Assembly: GCA_018649885.1 (NCBI GenBank)
Contig: JABIHA010000018.1
Coordinates: 50,354-114,353, forward strand
DNA length: 64,000 nucleotides
Reading direction: 5' to 3'
Source of the DNA: Bacteriovoracaceae bacterium
GTDB lineage: Bacteria; Bdellovibrionota; Bacteriovoracia; Bacteriovoracales; Bacteriovoracaceae
This document shows, piece after piece, positions 25,206 through 33,582 of the stretch. Made by a program: the position numbers and the translations under genes. The notes under the pieces were generated by a model. That model had not been told where the DNA came from, made no database searches, and was given only the letters and a program-made list of their open reading frames with translations. Position 1 is the first letter of the stretch. Each line of letters starts with the position of its first letter.

Positions 25206-26873
25206 TTATTTTTTAATACCATTGCTTCTAGGTGGTTTTAATAACCTCCATTCTCCTCTTTTTTTTGGGACACTCGCTATGAAGCTTGGATCATCCTTTG
25301 CCCACTTTGAAAACATTCTGGACAATTGAGAATTTTCGGTCTTTGTATCTGACATACCTATAAATTTCCTCATTTCATCAAATGTAATGTATCCTTGCCT
25401 CGTTCCAGTGTAAGCGATTTCATTTAAAAATGATTTTAACTGGATTTCCTCTGCCACGGTAAATTTCCTAGTAACTTGTCCCTCAAGTGCCACAGTGACC
25501 CATCTTTTCTGGTACAATTTGCCATTGATTAAAGAAACAGGTGTCATGTCGCTAGATACAACTCTATTGGCAATGTCTTTGTAATGCTCGTCAAGGCATT
25601 CATCAATTTCGTCCCAGTTTTTATTACTCCATAGAACTAAAGCAGTTGCTACTCTTCTCTCATCAGCATTAGGGAAATTAGTTTTCAATCTCTCTATAAG
25701 GTTTAATAGGTTTTTATTAGATTCTTCATTGTACAGAGTTATGGACCAAGTTGCGTATGTGCCATATTCTTCGAAACCAACTATTGGCTCTCTTTTACCT
25801 CTTTCAATCATTGTTCTGAATATTCTTCTTTTGCCACTTCCTAGCTCATCTGAAATTCCTGCCATTTTTAAACATTCCATAAGTAAGTTATTTGTAGTTT
25901 TGTGAGCCTTTGAAAACCACTTGTTCACGAAATATTTTGCTTCCATATTACAATTGTTAGTTATTGTGATCCGACTTGGGTAAACCTCTATAAGTAAGCC
26001 TCCCTGATCCTTTGAATATTTTGCATGTGCAACTGCATTTGCAAGGACTTCTCTTAGTGCCTTCTTTGGATAGGGAACTTCATCGGTTATTGAAAGAGAT
26101 TTCTCTGATGATTGTGCCTTGCCTCTAGTCCAGTTTTGGATCTCTTCGACAAAGTCATCTCGTAGAATTGAATAGAGTCCACTTTTTTCCTGTTTTGACA
26201 AAATATCATCATCCTCGTTGTAAAAGACAACCCTCGTTTTGAAATCACCAAATAAAATGCCTGAAGCTTTCTTATTTTCAATCACAAACTTTGAAAGCAT
26301 CTGTGATGCGGTTGAGTTGCTAACGCTGAAACCCTCTTCGAATTTGCCATTTTCCTCTACCTTTTGGGCAAATTCAATTATTAATGGACCGTCTGTATTT
26401 CCCTGATACTCCATTTTTGAAAAGTCCGAGCCTGGAAGCTTAAGTGTCAAGTCCAATACATTTTCTTGTGTCATTTCACTGCAGGCTGTTCCTATCATTT
26501 TGTAGGGCTTATCATTCCACCGGACAACTTCATTTGGAGATTCTATTTCAATAATTAATATCGCACCTTTTTCTAAATTTTCACCTTTAATATTTACAAC
26601 GCTAAAGTCAGGTTCAAGAAACTGTGCAATGTGGCTCGATACCATTCTTTCAGTTTCAGTTAGCCACTTGGCATCTTTCCCCAATAACTTCCCGGCATCA
26701 GAAATACCTACGACTAACCAGCCTCCATTTCGACTTAAGTGATTGGCGATGCCGCATATTTTTTTCCCATATGATTGGGCCCAAGTTGATTTCAGCTCAA
26801 TCAAGCTTTCTGTCACTTCTAGCAAGGATTCATTTTCAATTTTTTGAATTAATTCTTTTCTATTGATTCTCAT
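25206..26873 (-). CDS. AlbA_2/Schlafen-type DNA-binding protein with GHKL ATPase-like domain
   Basis: 555 residues. Residues about 12-140 are an AlbA_2 (Schlafen AAA_4-like) domain: SLIELKSTWAQSYGKKICGI and GGWLVVGISDAG, with PYKMIGTACSEMT near the end. The centre (about 265-330) has KKALREVLANAVAHAKYSK and ITITNNC, the HATPase_c_4 pattern. The C-terminal 150 residues are helical, possibly winged helices. Proteins of this layout are listed as putative regulators or defence proteins, often on mobile elements. Here it is the largest cargo-like gene, far from the replication module. Confidence 0.75.
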   Translation of the reverse strand: MRINRKELIQKIENESLLEVTESLIELKSTWAQSYGKKICGIANHLSRNGGWLVVGISDAGKLLGKDAKWLTETERMVSSHIAQFLEPDFSVVNIKGENLEKGAILIIEIESPNEVVRWNDKPYKMIGTACSEMTQENVLDLTLKLPGSDFSKMEYQGNTDGPLIIEFAQKVEENGKFEEGFSVSNSTASQMLSKFVIENKKASGILFGDFKTRVVFYNEDDDILSKQEKSGLYSILRDDFVEEIQNWTRGKAQSSEKSLSITDEVPYPKKALREVLANAVAHAKYSKDQGGLLIEVYPSRITITNNCNMEAKYFVNKWFSKAHKTTNNLLMECLKMAGISDELGSGKRRIFRTMIERGKREPIVGFEEYGTYATWSITLYNEESNKNLLNLIERLKTNFPNADERRVATALVLWSNKNWDEIDECLDEHYKDIANRVVSSDMTPVSLINGKLYQKRWVTVALEGQVTRKFTVAEEIQLKSFLNEIAYTGTRQGYITFDEMRKFIGMSDTKTENSQLSRMFSKWAKDDPSFIASVPKKRGEWRLLKPPRSNGIKK

Positions 26874-26947
26874 AAAATGCCTATTATTTTAACCTGAGGG
26901 GATTTTTATTAGAGTATCCTCCGAGTACCTAAATATGTAAAATTGCG

Positions 26948-26980
26948 GAGCAAGCGTCGAGCAGGCATCGAGCAAACAAA
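26948..26980. repeat. Three tandem 11-bp repeats (GAGCARGCRTC)
   Basis: Units GAGCAAGCGTC, GAGCAGGCATC and GAGCAAACAAA lie head to tail, one helical turn each, about 75 bp upstream of the AlbA_2 gene. A single further copy is at 27060-27070. Phasing suggests side-by-side binding by one protein, either an operator or recombinase arm sites. Confidence 0.55.
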
Positions 26981-26999
26981 GTACTGCAATTACAGTAGG

Positions 27000-27218
27000 T
27001 TAGAGAGGTAAAAATTTACATTTTTCTCTGTAGGCACCATTTGTACTTTGAAAAAAGTTGAGCAAGCATTTATGAGTTAACGAATCAATTAACTCAAGAA
27101 CACTTCTAGCAGATGACCAGTCTAACCAACGAAGAGTGTTCAAAAGTATGGTATTGACCTTGGTTTGAGAATTATACTTGTATTGCTTCAAGTCATTAAG
27201 GTAGTGCGGTAAAATCAA
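27000..27218 (-). CDS. Weak small ORF of unknown function
   Basis: 72 codons on the same strand as its neighbours (MILPHYLNDLKQYKYNSQ...). No ribosome site and no family recognised. It could be a decayed gene fragment within the element. Listed only for completeness. Confidence 0.25.
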   Translation of the reverse strand: MILPHYLNDLKQYKYNSQTKVNTILLNTLRWLDWSSARSVLELIDSLTHKCLLNFFQSTNGAYREKCKFLPL

Positions 27219-27317
27219 GTTGTTGGGTATGTGCAGGTAGCCTTTAGAAAGAATCCGATTAACTACGTCGCTGTGATAGGCTGAAATTTATCAAAGTATT
27301 ATACAGTTTAGTTTGAA

Positions 27318-27950
27318 TCATTTTTTAAAGTAAGTAAGGCTTTTATAATTTCTCTCAAAGAAATCAAGTACATCTCTTGCATGCTTTATGGCCTCAGTTT
27401 GGTCAAAGGATTGGTTTTCACTAAATAGATGTGTACTAAGAATAAAAAATATAAATTCATAATTTTGAAGACCCATATTTGGAGCTCGGTGCTGTAGCTT
27501 TTCTTTATCTACATTTTTTGCTAAATGCCTAAGCTTAGTTGCACTTGAATATCTCGGAATCTTCTCAAGCTTTTTTCTTGAGGCTTCAATTGGACCACCT
27601 AGGCTTGAGATCTCACTTGAAGTCGTGAGCAGTTTTCCGCATTCTTCACTTGATAAATAACAACTCAGGGTTAGAACAAGTGCCCTAATAATTGTTTCAT
27701 CATCTATAGGGTTATTTTTTATTTTTTTATAAATTTCTTCTAGCTCGGACAAGACGATAACTGATTCAATTTCTTCCTTATCGTTTTTTAAAAAGCTATC
27801 AATGCGCTGATACACTTTGTCCAAGTCAGAATTTATTGACTCAACTTCTGTTGGAATTTTATCAATTCGATAGATACTATAAATGTAGGCGAACTCTGTT
27901 ATCGCTCTTGTTCTTAAATCTATATCTACTGATAAGTTGTTTTGGTCCAT
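27318..27950 (-). CDS. Unknown helical protein at the right end of the element
   Basis: 210 residues from the ATG at 27950. The frame extends 40 codons upstream to an ATG formed by the reverse complement of the CAT anticodon in attR, but that start has no ribosome site. The protein is helical and charged (DKVYQRIDSFLKNDKEEIES, IEASRKKLEKIPRYSSATKL), without signal peptide. No family recognised. Being next to attR, opposite the integrase, it occupies the usual cargo position. A TTGTCT-18 bp-TATTAT promoter-like sequence lies 10 nt before the ATG and overlaps 9-bp repeats. Confidence 0.55.
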   Translation of the reverse strand: MDQNNLSVDIDLRTRAITEFAYIYSIYRIDKIPTEVESINSDLDKVYQRIDSFLKNDKEEIESVIVLSELEEIYKKIKNNPIDDETIIRALVLTLSCYLSSEECGKLLTTSSEISSLGGPIEASRKKLEKIPRYSSATKLRHLAKNVDKEKLQHRAPNMGLQNYEFIFFILSTHLFSENQSFDQTEAIKHARDVLDFFERNYKSLTYFKK

Positions 27951-27974
27951 GATCGGGCCAATAATAGACAATGA

Positions 27975-28004
27975 TGGGCAAGCTAGACAAGCTTGACAAG
28001 GATG
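27975..28004. repeat. 9-10-bp repeats beside attR
   Basis: GGGCAAGCTA, GACAAGCTT and GACAAGGAT follow each other. On the minus strand they read as TTGTC/TTGTC/TTGCC at 9-bp steps over the putative -35 of the unknown gene. The core GCTTGACAA recurs at the serine recombinase promoter. Operator or integrase arm sites are possible. Confidence 0.4.
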
Positions 28005-28065
28005 ATTGTGTAAAATATACACGTATTTGCAAGGAGATGAAGTTGAACAAGAGGTTGGCTGGCTA

Positions 28066-28123
28066 CTCATAACCCGAAGGTCGTCAGTTCGAATCTGGCC
28101 TCCGCAACCAATTAAAATATAAA
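28066..28123. repeat. attR, right attachment site with tRNA-fMet 3' fragment
   Basis: 58 bp identical to attL (19718-19775), carrying the anticodon to CCA end of the initiator tRNA but not its 5' half, so it makes no tRNA. The base 5' to the repeat differs (A instead of G), which marks the junction. Confidence 0.93.
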
Positions 28124-28127
28124 ATTA

Positions 28128-28156
28128 GAGGATCCATCGGGATCCTCTTTTTTTTT
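28128..28156. terminator. Duplicated tRNA terminator after attR
   Basis: GAGGATCC and GGATCCTC pair over 8 bp with an ATCG loop and a run of nine T. It is a near-copy of the tRNA-fMet terminator and now sits 3 nt past the stop of the leftward gene at 28160. Confidence 0.8.
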
Positions 28157-28159
28157 GTT

Positions 28160-28786
28160 TTACCAAATAGAGTTGCGGACAGTATCATCAATCTCAAATG
28201 TTAGCCCTTCAAGGAATTCTTTTGTCTCAGAGTAATCGTCAGCGTTTTCAAAGACAATGCAATTTTTTTCATGCTCACGAAGTTGTCTTAAGTTCTCTTC
28301 GAGGTCTTTTCCACTAATTCCCTCAAAAAGAATTCTTTTTTTATTACGTCTACTATCTTGTACGTAATCAGCAATACTATAGATAATAATTCCACCCTCA
28401 ATTGTATATTGGATACCCTTTAAAGAAAGAATTACTCGTTGGACTGCTATGGGAAGGGCGGCAAAAGGTCCCATCAGTAAGGCCCCAATAATTCCTATAG
28501 AAGAGTAAAATGAAAATGCTTCGATGAACTCTATATTTTGGATTGCAATTAAATCTCCCAAATCATACCCAGGGGCAACTGAGTTAGGGCGATTTCCTAA
28601 TAATTTGCAAACAGTGTTTTTACAATCAGTAAAAATGAGACGGTTCCTCAAATAATTGCTTGGATGTTGATAAATAGTTTCGGTACAAATTTGATATGAT
28701 GGTGGAGTGCTAGCAGCAAAGTTAGAGAAACTCAGTGTCAGCATTACAAAAAATAGAAATATTTTGATCGTTTTGATTTCCATCAT
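28160..28786 (-). CDS. Exported or membrane protein of unknown function
   Basis: 208 residues with an N-terminal signal peptide or anchor (IKIFLFFVMLTLSFSNFAAS) and a long hydrophobic hairpin near 92-140 (IGIIGALLMGPFAALPIAVQ, then GGIIIYSIAD). The outer part has four cysteines (for example FTDCKNTVCKLLG), consistent with disulfides in the periplasm. No family recognised. It is the first chromosomal gene right of the element. The gap to the next gene (28787-28891) holds nothing clear. Confidence 0.65.
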   Translation of the reverse strand: MMEIKTIKIFLFFVMLTLSFSNFAASTPPSYQICTETIYQHPSNYLRNRLIFTDCKNTVCKLLGNRPNSVAPGYDLGDLIAIQNIEFIEAFSFYSSIGIIGALLMGPFAALPIAVQRVILSLKGIQYTIEGGIIIYSIADYVQDSRRNKKRILFEGISGKDLEENLRQLREHEKNCIVFENADDYSETKEFLEGLTFEIDDTVRNSIW

Positions 28787-28891
28787 ATTCTCTTTATCAA
28801 TGAATCGATGAGGTTGTTCAATTGGGATGAAAAAAATATAGTGCTAAGTTTTTCACGAGTTGTGAAAACATTTGAGTAACCATGAACAAAT

Positions 28892-31045
28892 TTATGCCTT
28901 AACAGGGAATGAGCTAATCTCATTCCCAAATGCAGAAGTAATGGCATTTGCTAGAGCAGGCATAATGACTGGAACTCCAGGCTCTCCCACACCACCAGGT
29001 TCTTCATCACTAATGACAACTTGAACATTAACAATTGGCATTTCTTCATGTCGTAAAACTGGGTAGTCATGAAAATTTGATTGCTGAATAACGCCATCAA
29101 CGACATCTATTTTACCATAAAAAAGGGCCCCAATCCCAAAAACTACAGAACCTTCCATTTGGGCAATGATGGTATCTTTGTTTACAAATTTTCCGCAGTC
29201 AATAACTACATCAACTTGTTTGACTGTAACGTCTTCAGCGCTTGACCCTTCAATTTCTACGGCCATGGCGATATAAGATCTAAAACTATTGTGAGCAGAA
29301 AAGCCCATCTTCTTTTTGTGAATGACTTTGTCTTTCCAGCCGCTCATATTTTTGCATTGATTGATTACACTGATGAGTCTTGCCGTATCTTGGGGGCCTC
29401 TTTCCGTTTTTCTTTTGACAGGTCGACCTAAGATCAGCTTTCTATAGTCAACTGGGTCAATACCTTGAGATCTTGCAAGTTTATCGACAAAGCAATTGAT
29501 GGCAAATGAATGTTGAATATTGCAAACAGCTCTGAGCCAACCTATGCGTACAGGGGACTTTACCTTGGCAGTTTTTACAGAAATATTTGGGATATTATAG
29601 GGAAGGCTTGTGGCCCCCATTCCTGTCTCCCATTTCGCTGGGGTTTGTGAGCTTGGAATGAATAGTGACATGATGGTGGGATAAACAGTCTTATGCTCCC
29701 AAGTAACAGGCACTCCCTTCGAATCAAGAGTTGCTTCAATCTCCTGAAATGCCTGAGCGTGGTAAAAGCCGTGTTGTATTTCATCTTCTCTACGCCACAC
29801 AACCTTAACAGGTCCTTCAAGTAATTGGGATAGGGCGACTGCTTCAAGTGAAAAATCAGCTTGGCTTTTGCGGCCAAAGCCTCCGCCAAGAAATGTTACA
29901 TTAACTTCAATTTTATTTAGTGGAAGCTTTAAAAAACTTGCTACAGATTTTCGTACTCTTTGAGGATCTTGCGATGGGGTCCACAATTTTACTCTCTTTT
30001 TTTCTACATGTGCAGTGGCAACTAGTGGCTCCATAGGGGCGTGTACTAAAAATGGAGAGTGGTAGATTTGTTTGACTGATTTTTTTGTTCTATTTTTATC
30101 AACATCTCCCACAGAGTGTACTTTTTTATCTGCTTCTTTTAACTTATCTTTTAGATAATCTTCATACGGTCCTTTGAAATTTTTTGAATTGTCTCCAAGG
30201 TCCCATTCTACCTTTAATTTTTCAGCACCATCAAATGCTGCCCATGTATTATTTGCAATAACTGCAATGGCATTTTGAACCCCAACAGGATTGGGGATTT
30301 GTGATAATTGTATTGTTTTAATAACTCCAGCGACTTTTAAAGTCTGTGTGTCATCGTGTGATATCACTTTACCACCAACGGATGGGCATCTAACTAAGCA
30401 GGCGTAAACCATATTTTCAACTTCAACGTCCATTCCAAATACGGCTTTACCAGCTGCTAGGTCATGGCCATCAATAAGTGGAATTTTTTTCTCTAATAAT
30501 TTAAACTCAGATCTATTTTTTAGTGTTGGGGCCTTTGGTACTTCAAGCTTACTTGCTTCAAGTGAAAATTCCCCATAAGGTGCTTTTTTACCGTTATAGA
30601 TAACAAAACCATTTTCTGATTTTAGCTGTGATCTCTTTGTACCCCACTGGGTTGCAGCAGCTGTTTCTATCATTTCTCTGGCAGCGGCGGCCATTACTCT
30701 AAGTCTTTCATAATTGAGCCTGATTGATTTTGAGCCATCTGTATTTTGATCGCCGTATTTGCTATTTCCTGTTGCCTGTACAATTTCAATATCATTTGGG
30801 GAAACATTCAACTCTTCACATAGAAGCATGATAATTGAAGTTCTCACTCCATTTCCCATTTCAGATCGGTGATTGACTAGTTTTATTTTTCCACTACTTG
30901 GGATGGTAATAAATAAATTAGGAGAGAACTCAGTAATATTACTATTTTTTGAAGTGCATCCAACGGATCCCAAAATTAGGCCACTGGTAGACAGTGCAGT
31001 CCACTTTAAAAAGTCTCTTCTTGAGACACTTGTAATATCTATCAT
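28892..31045 (-). CDS. Molybdopterin-binding subunit of a xanthine dehydrogenase-family oxidoreductase (IorB-like)
   Basis: 717 residues from the ATG at 31045, which overlaps the stop of the iron-sulfur subunit gene by 4 nt. It begins with a twin-arginine signal ([20 protein letters not shown]) ending in GCTS, so it may be a lipoprotein exported folded with cofactor. Mo-cofactor contacts typical of the family are seen: [30 protein letters not shown] and the catalytic Glu in GGVGEPGVP near the C-terminus. The two-subunit, signal-bearing form without an FAD subunit matches isoquinoline 1-oxidoreductase and related aldehyde dehydrogenases, which pass electrons to cytochromes. Substrate unknown. 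Confidence 0.88.
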   Translation of the reverse strand: MIDITSVSRRDFLKWTALSTSGLILGSVGCTSKNSNITEFSPNLFITIPSSGKIKLVNHRSEMGNGVRTSIIMLLCEELNVSPNDIEIVQATGNSKYGDQNTDGSKSIRLNYERLRVMAAAAREMIETAAATQWGTKRSQLKSENGFVIYNGKKAPYGEFSLEASKLEVPKAPTLKNRSEFKLLEKKIPLIDGHDLAAGKAVFGMDVEVENMVYACLVRCPSVGGKVISHDDTQTLKVAGVIKTIQLSQIPNPVGVQNAIAVIANNTWAAFDGAEKLKVEWDLGDNSKNFKGPYEDYLKDKLKEADKKVHSVGDVDKNRTKKSVKQIYHSPFLVHAPMEPLVATAHVEKKRVKLWTPSQDPQRVRKSVASFLKLPLNKIEVNVTFLGGGFGRKSQADFSLEAVALSQLLEGPVKVVWRREDEIQHGFYHAQAFQEIEATLDSKGVPVTWEHKTVYPTIMSLFIPSSQTPAKWETGMGATSLPYNIPNISVKTAKVKSPVRIGWLRAVCNIQHSFAINCFVDKLARSQGIDPVDYRKLILGRPVKRKTERGPQDTARLISVINQCKNMSGWKDKVIHKKKMGFSAHNSFRSYIAMAVEIEGSSAEDVTVKQVDVVIDCGKFVNKDTIIAQMEGSVVFGIGALFYGKIDVVDGVIQQSNFHDYPVLRHEEMPIVNVQVVISDEEPGGVGEPGVPVIMPALANAITSAFGNEISSFPVKA

Positions 31046-31491
31046 GAGTTTACTCCTGCATTTTGAATAGCATTTGAAATTCTTTGGTAAGTTCCACAGC
31101 GACAAATATTACCGCTCATGTGTTCAGAAACTTGTTCACTTGTAGGTCTTTTGTTTTTATCTAGCAGGGCTGATGCACTCATTATTTGTCCAGGCTGACA
31201 ATAGCCACATTGTGGAACATTGTATTTCTTCCAGGCCACAAATAGCGGGTGGTTATCTCCAAGGCTTTCAATTGTCTCAACTTTTGCTCCTGATAACTCA
31301 GAGAGCATTGTTTGGCATGATCTGACAGCTTCTCCGTTTACTTTTACAGTGCAAGCACCACATAGTCCCTTTCCGCAGCCAAATTTTGTTCCCTTTAATT
31401 TTGCATCATCTCTGAGATACCAAAGAAGAGGTTTCTCTTCTTTGGCAGTACTATATTGTTTGGCATTTATTTGAAAGTTTACTTTTTCCAT
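31042..31491 (-). CDS. [2Fe-2S] subunit of the molybdenum hydroxylase (IorA-like)
   Basis: 149 residues. A plant-type ferredoxin domain has [21 protein letters not shown] (first cluster), followed by a four-helix domain with [10 protein letters not shown] and [11 protein letters not shown] (second cluster). All eight cysteines are present. It carries electrons from the molybdenum site of its partner, encoded by the overlapping downstream gene. It has no export signal and would travel with the twin-arginine partner. Confidence 0.93.
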   Translation of the reverse strand: MEKVNFQINAKQYSTAKEEKPLLWYLRDDAKLKGTKFGCGKGLCGACTVKVNGEAVRSCQTMLSELSGAKVETIESLGDNHPLFVAWKKYNVPQCGYCQPGQIMSASALLDKNKRPTSEQVSEHMSGNICRCGTYQRISNAIQNAGVNS

Positions 31492-31503
31492 GAGTTTTTC
31501 CCA

Positions 31504-32565
31504 TTATGTTAATTTAATTTTTTGGTAAAAATTGAGATATGAAGTGGCCGTAGTTTTCCAATTGAATTTCTTTGATTGCTCTAGGTATTTCTCTTCTAGC
31601 TCAGCTTGGTGGTCTTTAAATTCAGCCAAACCAATTTCAATGATTTTTTTCATTTCAATTGGGTCAAAAGAGTCAAAATAGTATGCTAGATCGCCACCTA
31701 ATTCAGGCAAGCTTGTTTTTCTAGAAATGAAGGCAGGTTTTTTCAAAGAAAATGCTTCAAGTACCGGAAACCCAAACCCCTCTGCAATAGAGGGGAAAAC
31801 TAGAGCGCTGCAATTGTGGTAAAGCCACACTTTTTGATTTTCTGTAACATTGCCAAGCAATTTAACTCTACAATCTAGCTTTTTATGGCAAATGGTTTGT
31901 TTTATTTCTTCAGCATATTGAGTTTGACTATTTCCAGCAATATATAGATTAAAACCTTCGAGTTTCTCCATTAAGGGGATAAGTACATGAAAGTTTTTCT
32001 TTGGGTCGACGCCCCCAATGGAAAATAAAAAAGGAGCGTCACTACCAATATCTGGCTTTTCTTCAGTTTCAACCATCAAAGGGTTTGATCCGAGATAAAT
32101 GACCTCTAGATTATCATGTGGGATATCAAAGTGTTCTAGCACTTCATTTTTAGTGAATTCAGAATCAAAAATTAATCCAACAGATCGATTGATTTTTTTT
32201 TGCAATGATTTTTTACGTGCGCTAATCCTTGAAGCTGACTTTCCTACATGTAGGAAATTTAAATCATGAATAGTGAGAATATAGGGGGTGGCTTTTGAAT
32301 TTGGGTAATACTGAGAGTCTTGGTGAAGAGAATGCCATATATCACAATTTGGTGATAAGGCAGAGACGTGCTTGTGAAGCTTACTACTTTTAATATGTTG
32401 ATCTCGGTTATTAAAAAGGGATTCCGAGTTGGGATAGTAGTAACTAAAATCCAAATCTTCAGAAGGTATTTCGAGGAGACTCTGGCCTAGGTGATAGCAA
32501 AATTGTCCCAATCCAGTATTCAGGTTCTTTGCTCTTTCCATTTCAAGTAATATATTTTTGGCCAT
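31504..32565 (-). CDS. Glycosyltransferase family 4-type (GT-B) enzyme
   Basis: 353 residues of GT-B layout. The C-terminal half has FSIGGVDPKKNFHVLIPLME and the sugar-nucleotide signature FPSIAEGFGFPVLEAFSLKK with the ExxxxxxxE motif. It should transfer a sugar to a cell-surface glycan. It follows another glycosyltransferase with a 1-nt gap, so the two work in one pathway. The sugar cannot be told from sequence. Confidence 0.87.
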   Translation of the reverse strand: MAKNILLEMERAKNLNTGLGQFCYHLGQSLLEIPSEDLDFSYYYPNSESLFNNRDQHIKSSKLHKHVSALSPNCDIWHSLHQDSQYYPNSKATPYILTIHDLNFLHVGKSASRISARKKSLQKKINRSVGLIFDSEFTKNEVLEHFDIPHDNLEVIYLGSNPLMVETEEKPDIGSDAPFLFSIGGVDPKKNFHVLIPLMEKLEGFNLYIAGNSQTQYAEEIKQTICHKKLDCRVKLLGNVTENQKVWLYHNCSALVFPSIAEGFGFPVLEAFSLKKPAFISRKTSLPELGGDLAYYFDSFDPIEMKKIIEIGLAEFKDHQAELEEKYLEQSKKFNWKTTATSYLNFYQKIKLT

Positions 32566-32566
32566 A

Positions 32567-33460
32567 TTATTTTATCAATATAAAATTTTTATATTCACCT
32601 ATTCTATAACCTGTTATTTTTTCAATGCAATCAGAAACCGCAAGACTTACATCTTTAATATTAAAATCTAAATTAAGAGAATGAATATCGAGATCATTTC
32701 TATTTTGAGAAATCCATTCTTTCATGACTTCAGGGTGAGTGCCTGTGAATTTTTTTATTCCCCAAATCTTCTTATATTCAAAGTCCTCTTTCTTTTCAAA
32801 TTCAGACCCATGATAAAATTTATCCATAACCTTAATTTTATCTTTCATAACCTGCTCTTTTCTGGCCCAACCATAATGAAAAATTCTAGCAGGTGTTTGA
32901 ATGGCCTTAATCTTTCTTCCGTCCGAATGCTTAAACCCTTGGGCGTCGAGATGACTTTTAATTCCTAGTCCATTTCGGATTAGCCTAACTTCTCTTCTGT
33001 ATATTCTTCTAGTTTGTAGTATTGCGTCTACGTTGCCATAGAAATGAGTGTAGTTATAGATAAGGCCATCTACTTCAGGTCTTTGCTCCATTTCTTTAAC
33101 AGAGCTCTCTATGGTCTTTAAGTCATCTTCGTGGATCGCCTCATCACCTTGGATATACTGAAGATACTTTCCCTTACACTTTTCAAGAGCAATATTAGTT
33201 TGGACGGATAAAATAAGTCCTTGGCTAGTAAGTTCTGGGTCCCAGTGCGATTTGATAAACTTGAATTTACCCTTCGGGAAATTATCGTTTAAGTATTCCC
33301 AGGTGCCGTCATCTTTTTCTAGATTAGGGTCGTCGTATCCAACATTAATCACAACTTCATCGCAAAGTGCTTCTATACTTTGGATGCTTTCTTTGATGGG
33401 ATACCCGAGTGTCAGGCCATGTTTAATGAATGTGAAACCCGATATATTTGGTTGTGACAT
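32567..33460 (-). CDS. Glycosyltransferase family 2-like enzyme
   Basis: 297 residues from the ATG at 33460 (MSQPNISGFTFIKHG); upstream starts would cross the divergent promoter region. It shows a GT-A-like start (LTLGYPIKESIQSIEALCDEVVINVG) and an acidic metal-binding region (YIQGDEAIHEDDL). It is coupled to the GT-B gene downstream. The 122 nt up to the divergent acyl-CoA dehydrogenase should hold both promoters. Confidence 0.72.
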   Translation of the reverse strand: MSQPNISGFTFIKHGLTLGYPIKESIQSIEALCDEVVINVGYDDPNLEKDDGTWEYLNDNFPKGKFKFIKSHWDPELTSQGLILSVQTNIALEKCKGKYLQYIQGDEAIHEDDLKTIESSVKEMEQRPEVDGLIYNYTHFYGNVDAILQTRRIYRREVRLIRNGLGIKSHLDAQGFKHSDGRKIKAIQTPARIFHYGWARKEQVMKDKIKVMDKFYHGSEFEKKEDFEYKKIWGIKKFTGTHPEVMKEWISQNRNDLDIHSLNLDFNIKDVSLAVSDCIEKITGYRIGEYKNFILIK

Positions 33461-33582
33461 ATTTAATCTCAGCTTTATTTCCAATGGAAATTCTACCCCA
33501 TTCATTATAATATTGGGTGAATATTCGCCAGTTTTTCGTAAAGAAAAATTACTGCGGTGAAAAAATACTTTTGGAGGATACA

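Larger units (their letters stand above)
26874..27317. other. Mostly non-coding stretch inside the element
   Basis: No convincing gene is seen in this 444-base stretch apart from the weak 72-codon ORF at 27000-27218. It contains three tandem 11-bp repeats (26948-26980), a TACTG-CAATTA-CAGTA inverted repeat (26982-26997) and a further GAGCAAGCATT copy at 27060. It may hold the promoter of the AlbA_2 gene and remnants of lost genes. Confidence 0.5.

Noticed and set aside
27951..28070. 40-codon N-terminal extension of the unknown gene, starting in attR, with several Cys
   Set aside because: The ATG is the mirrored CAT anticodon of the tRNA fragment and has no ribosome site; a start at 27950 is preferred.
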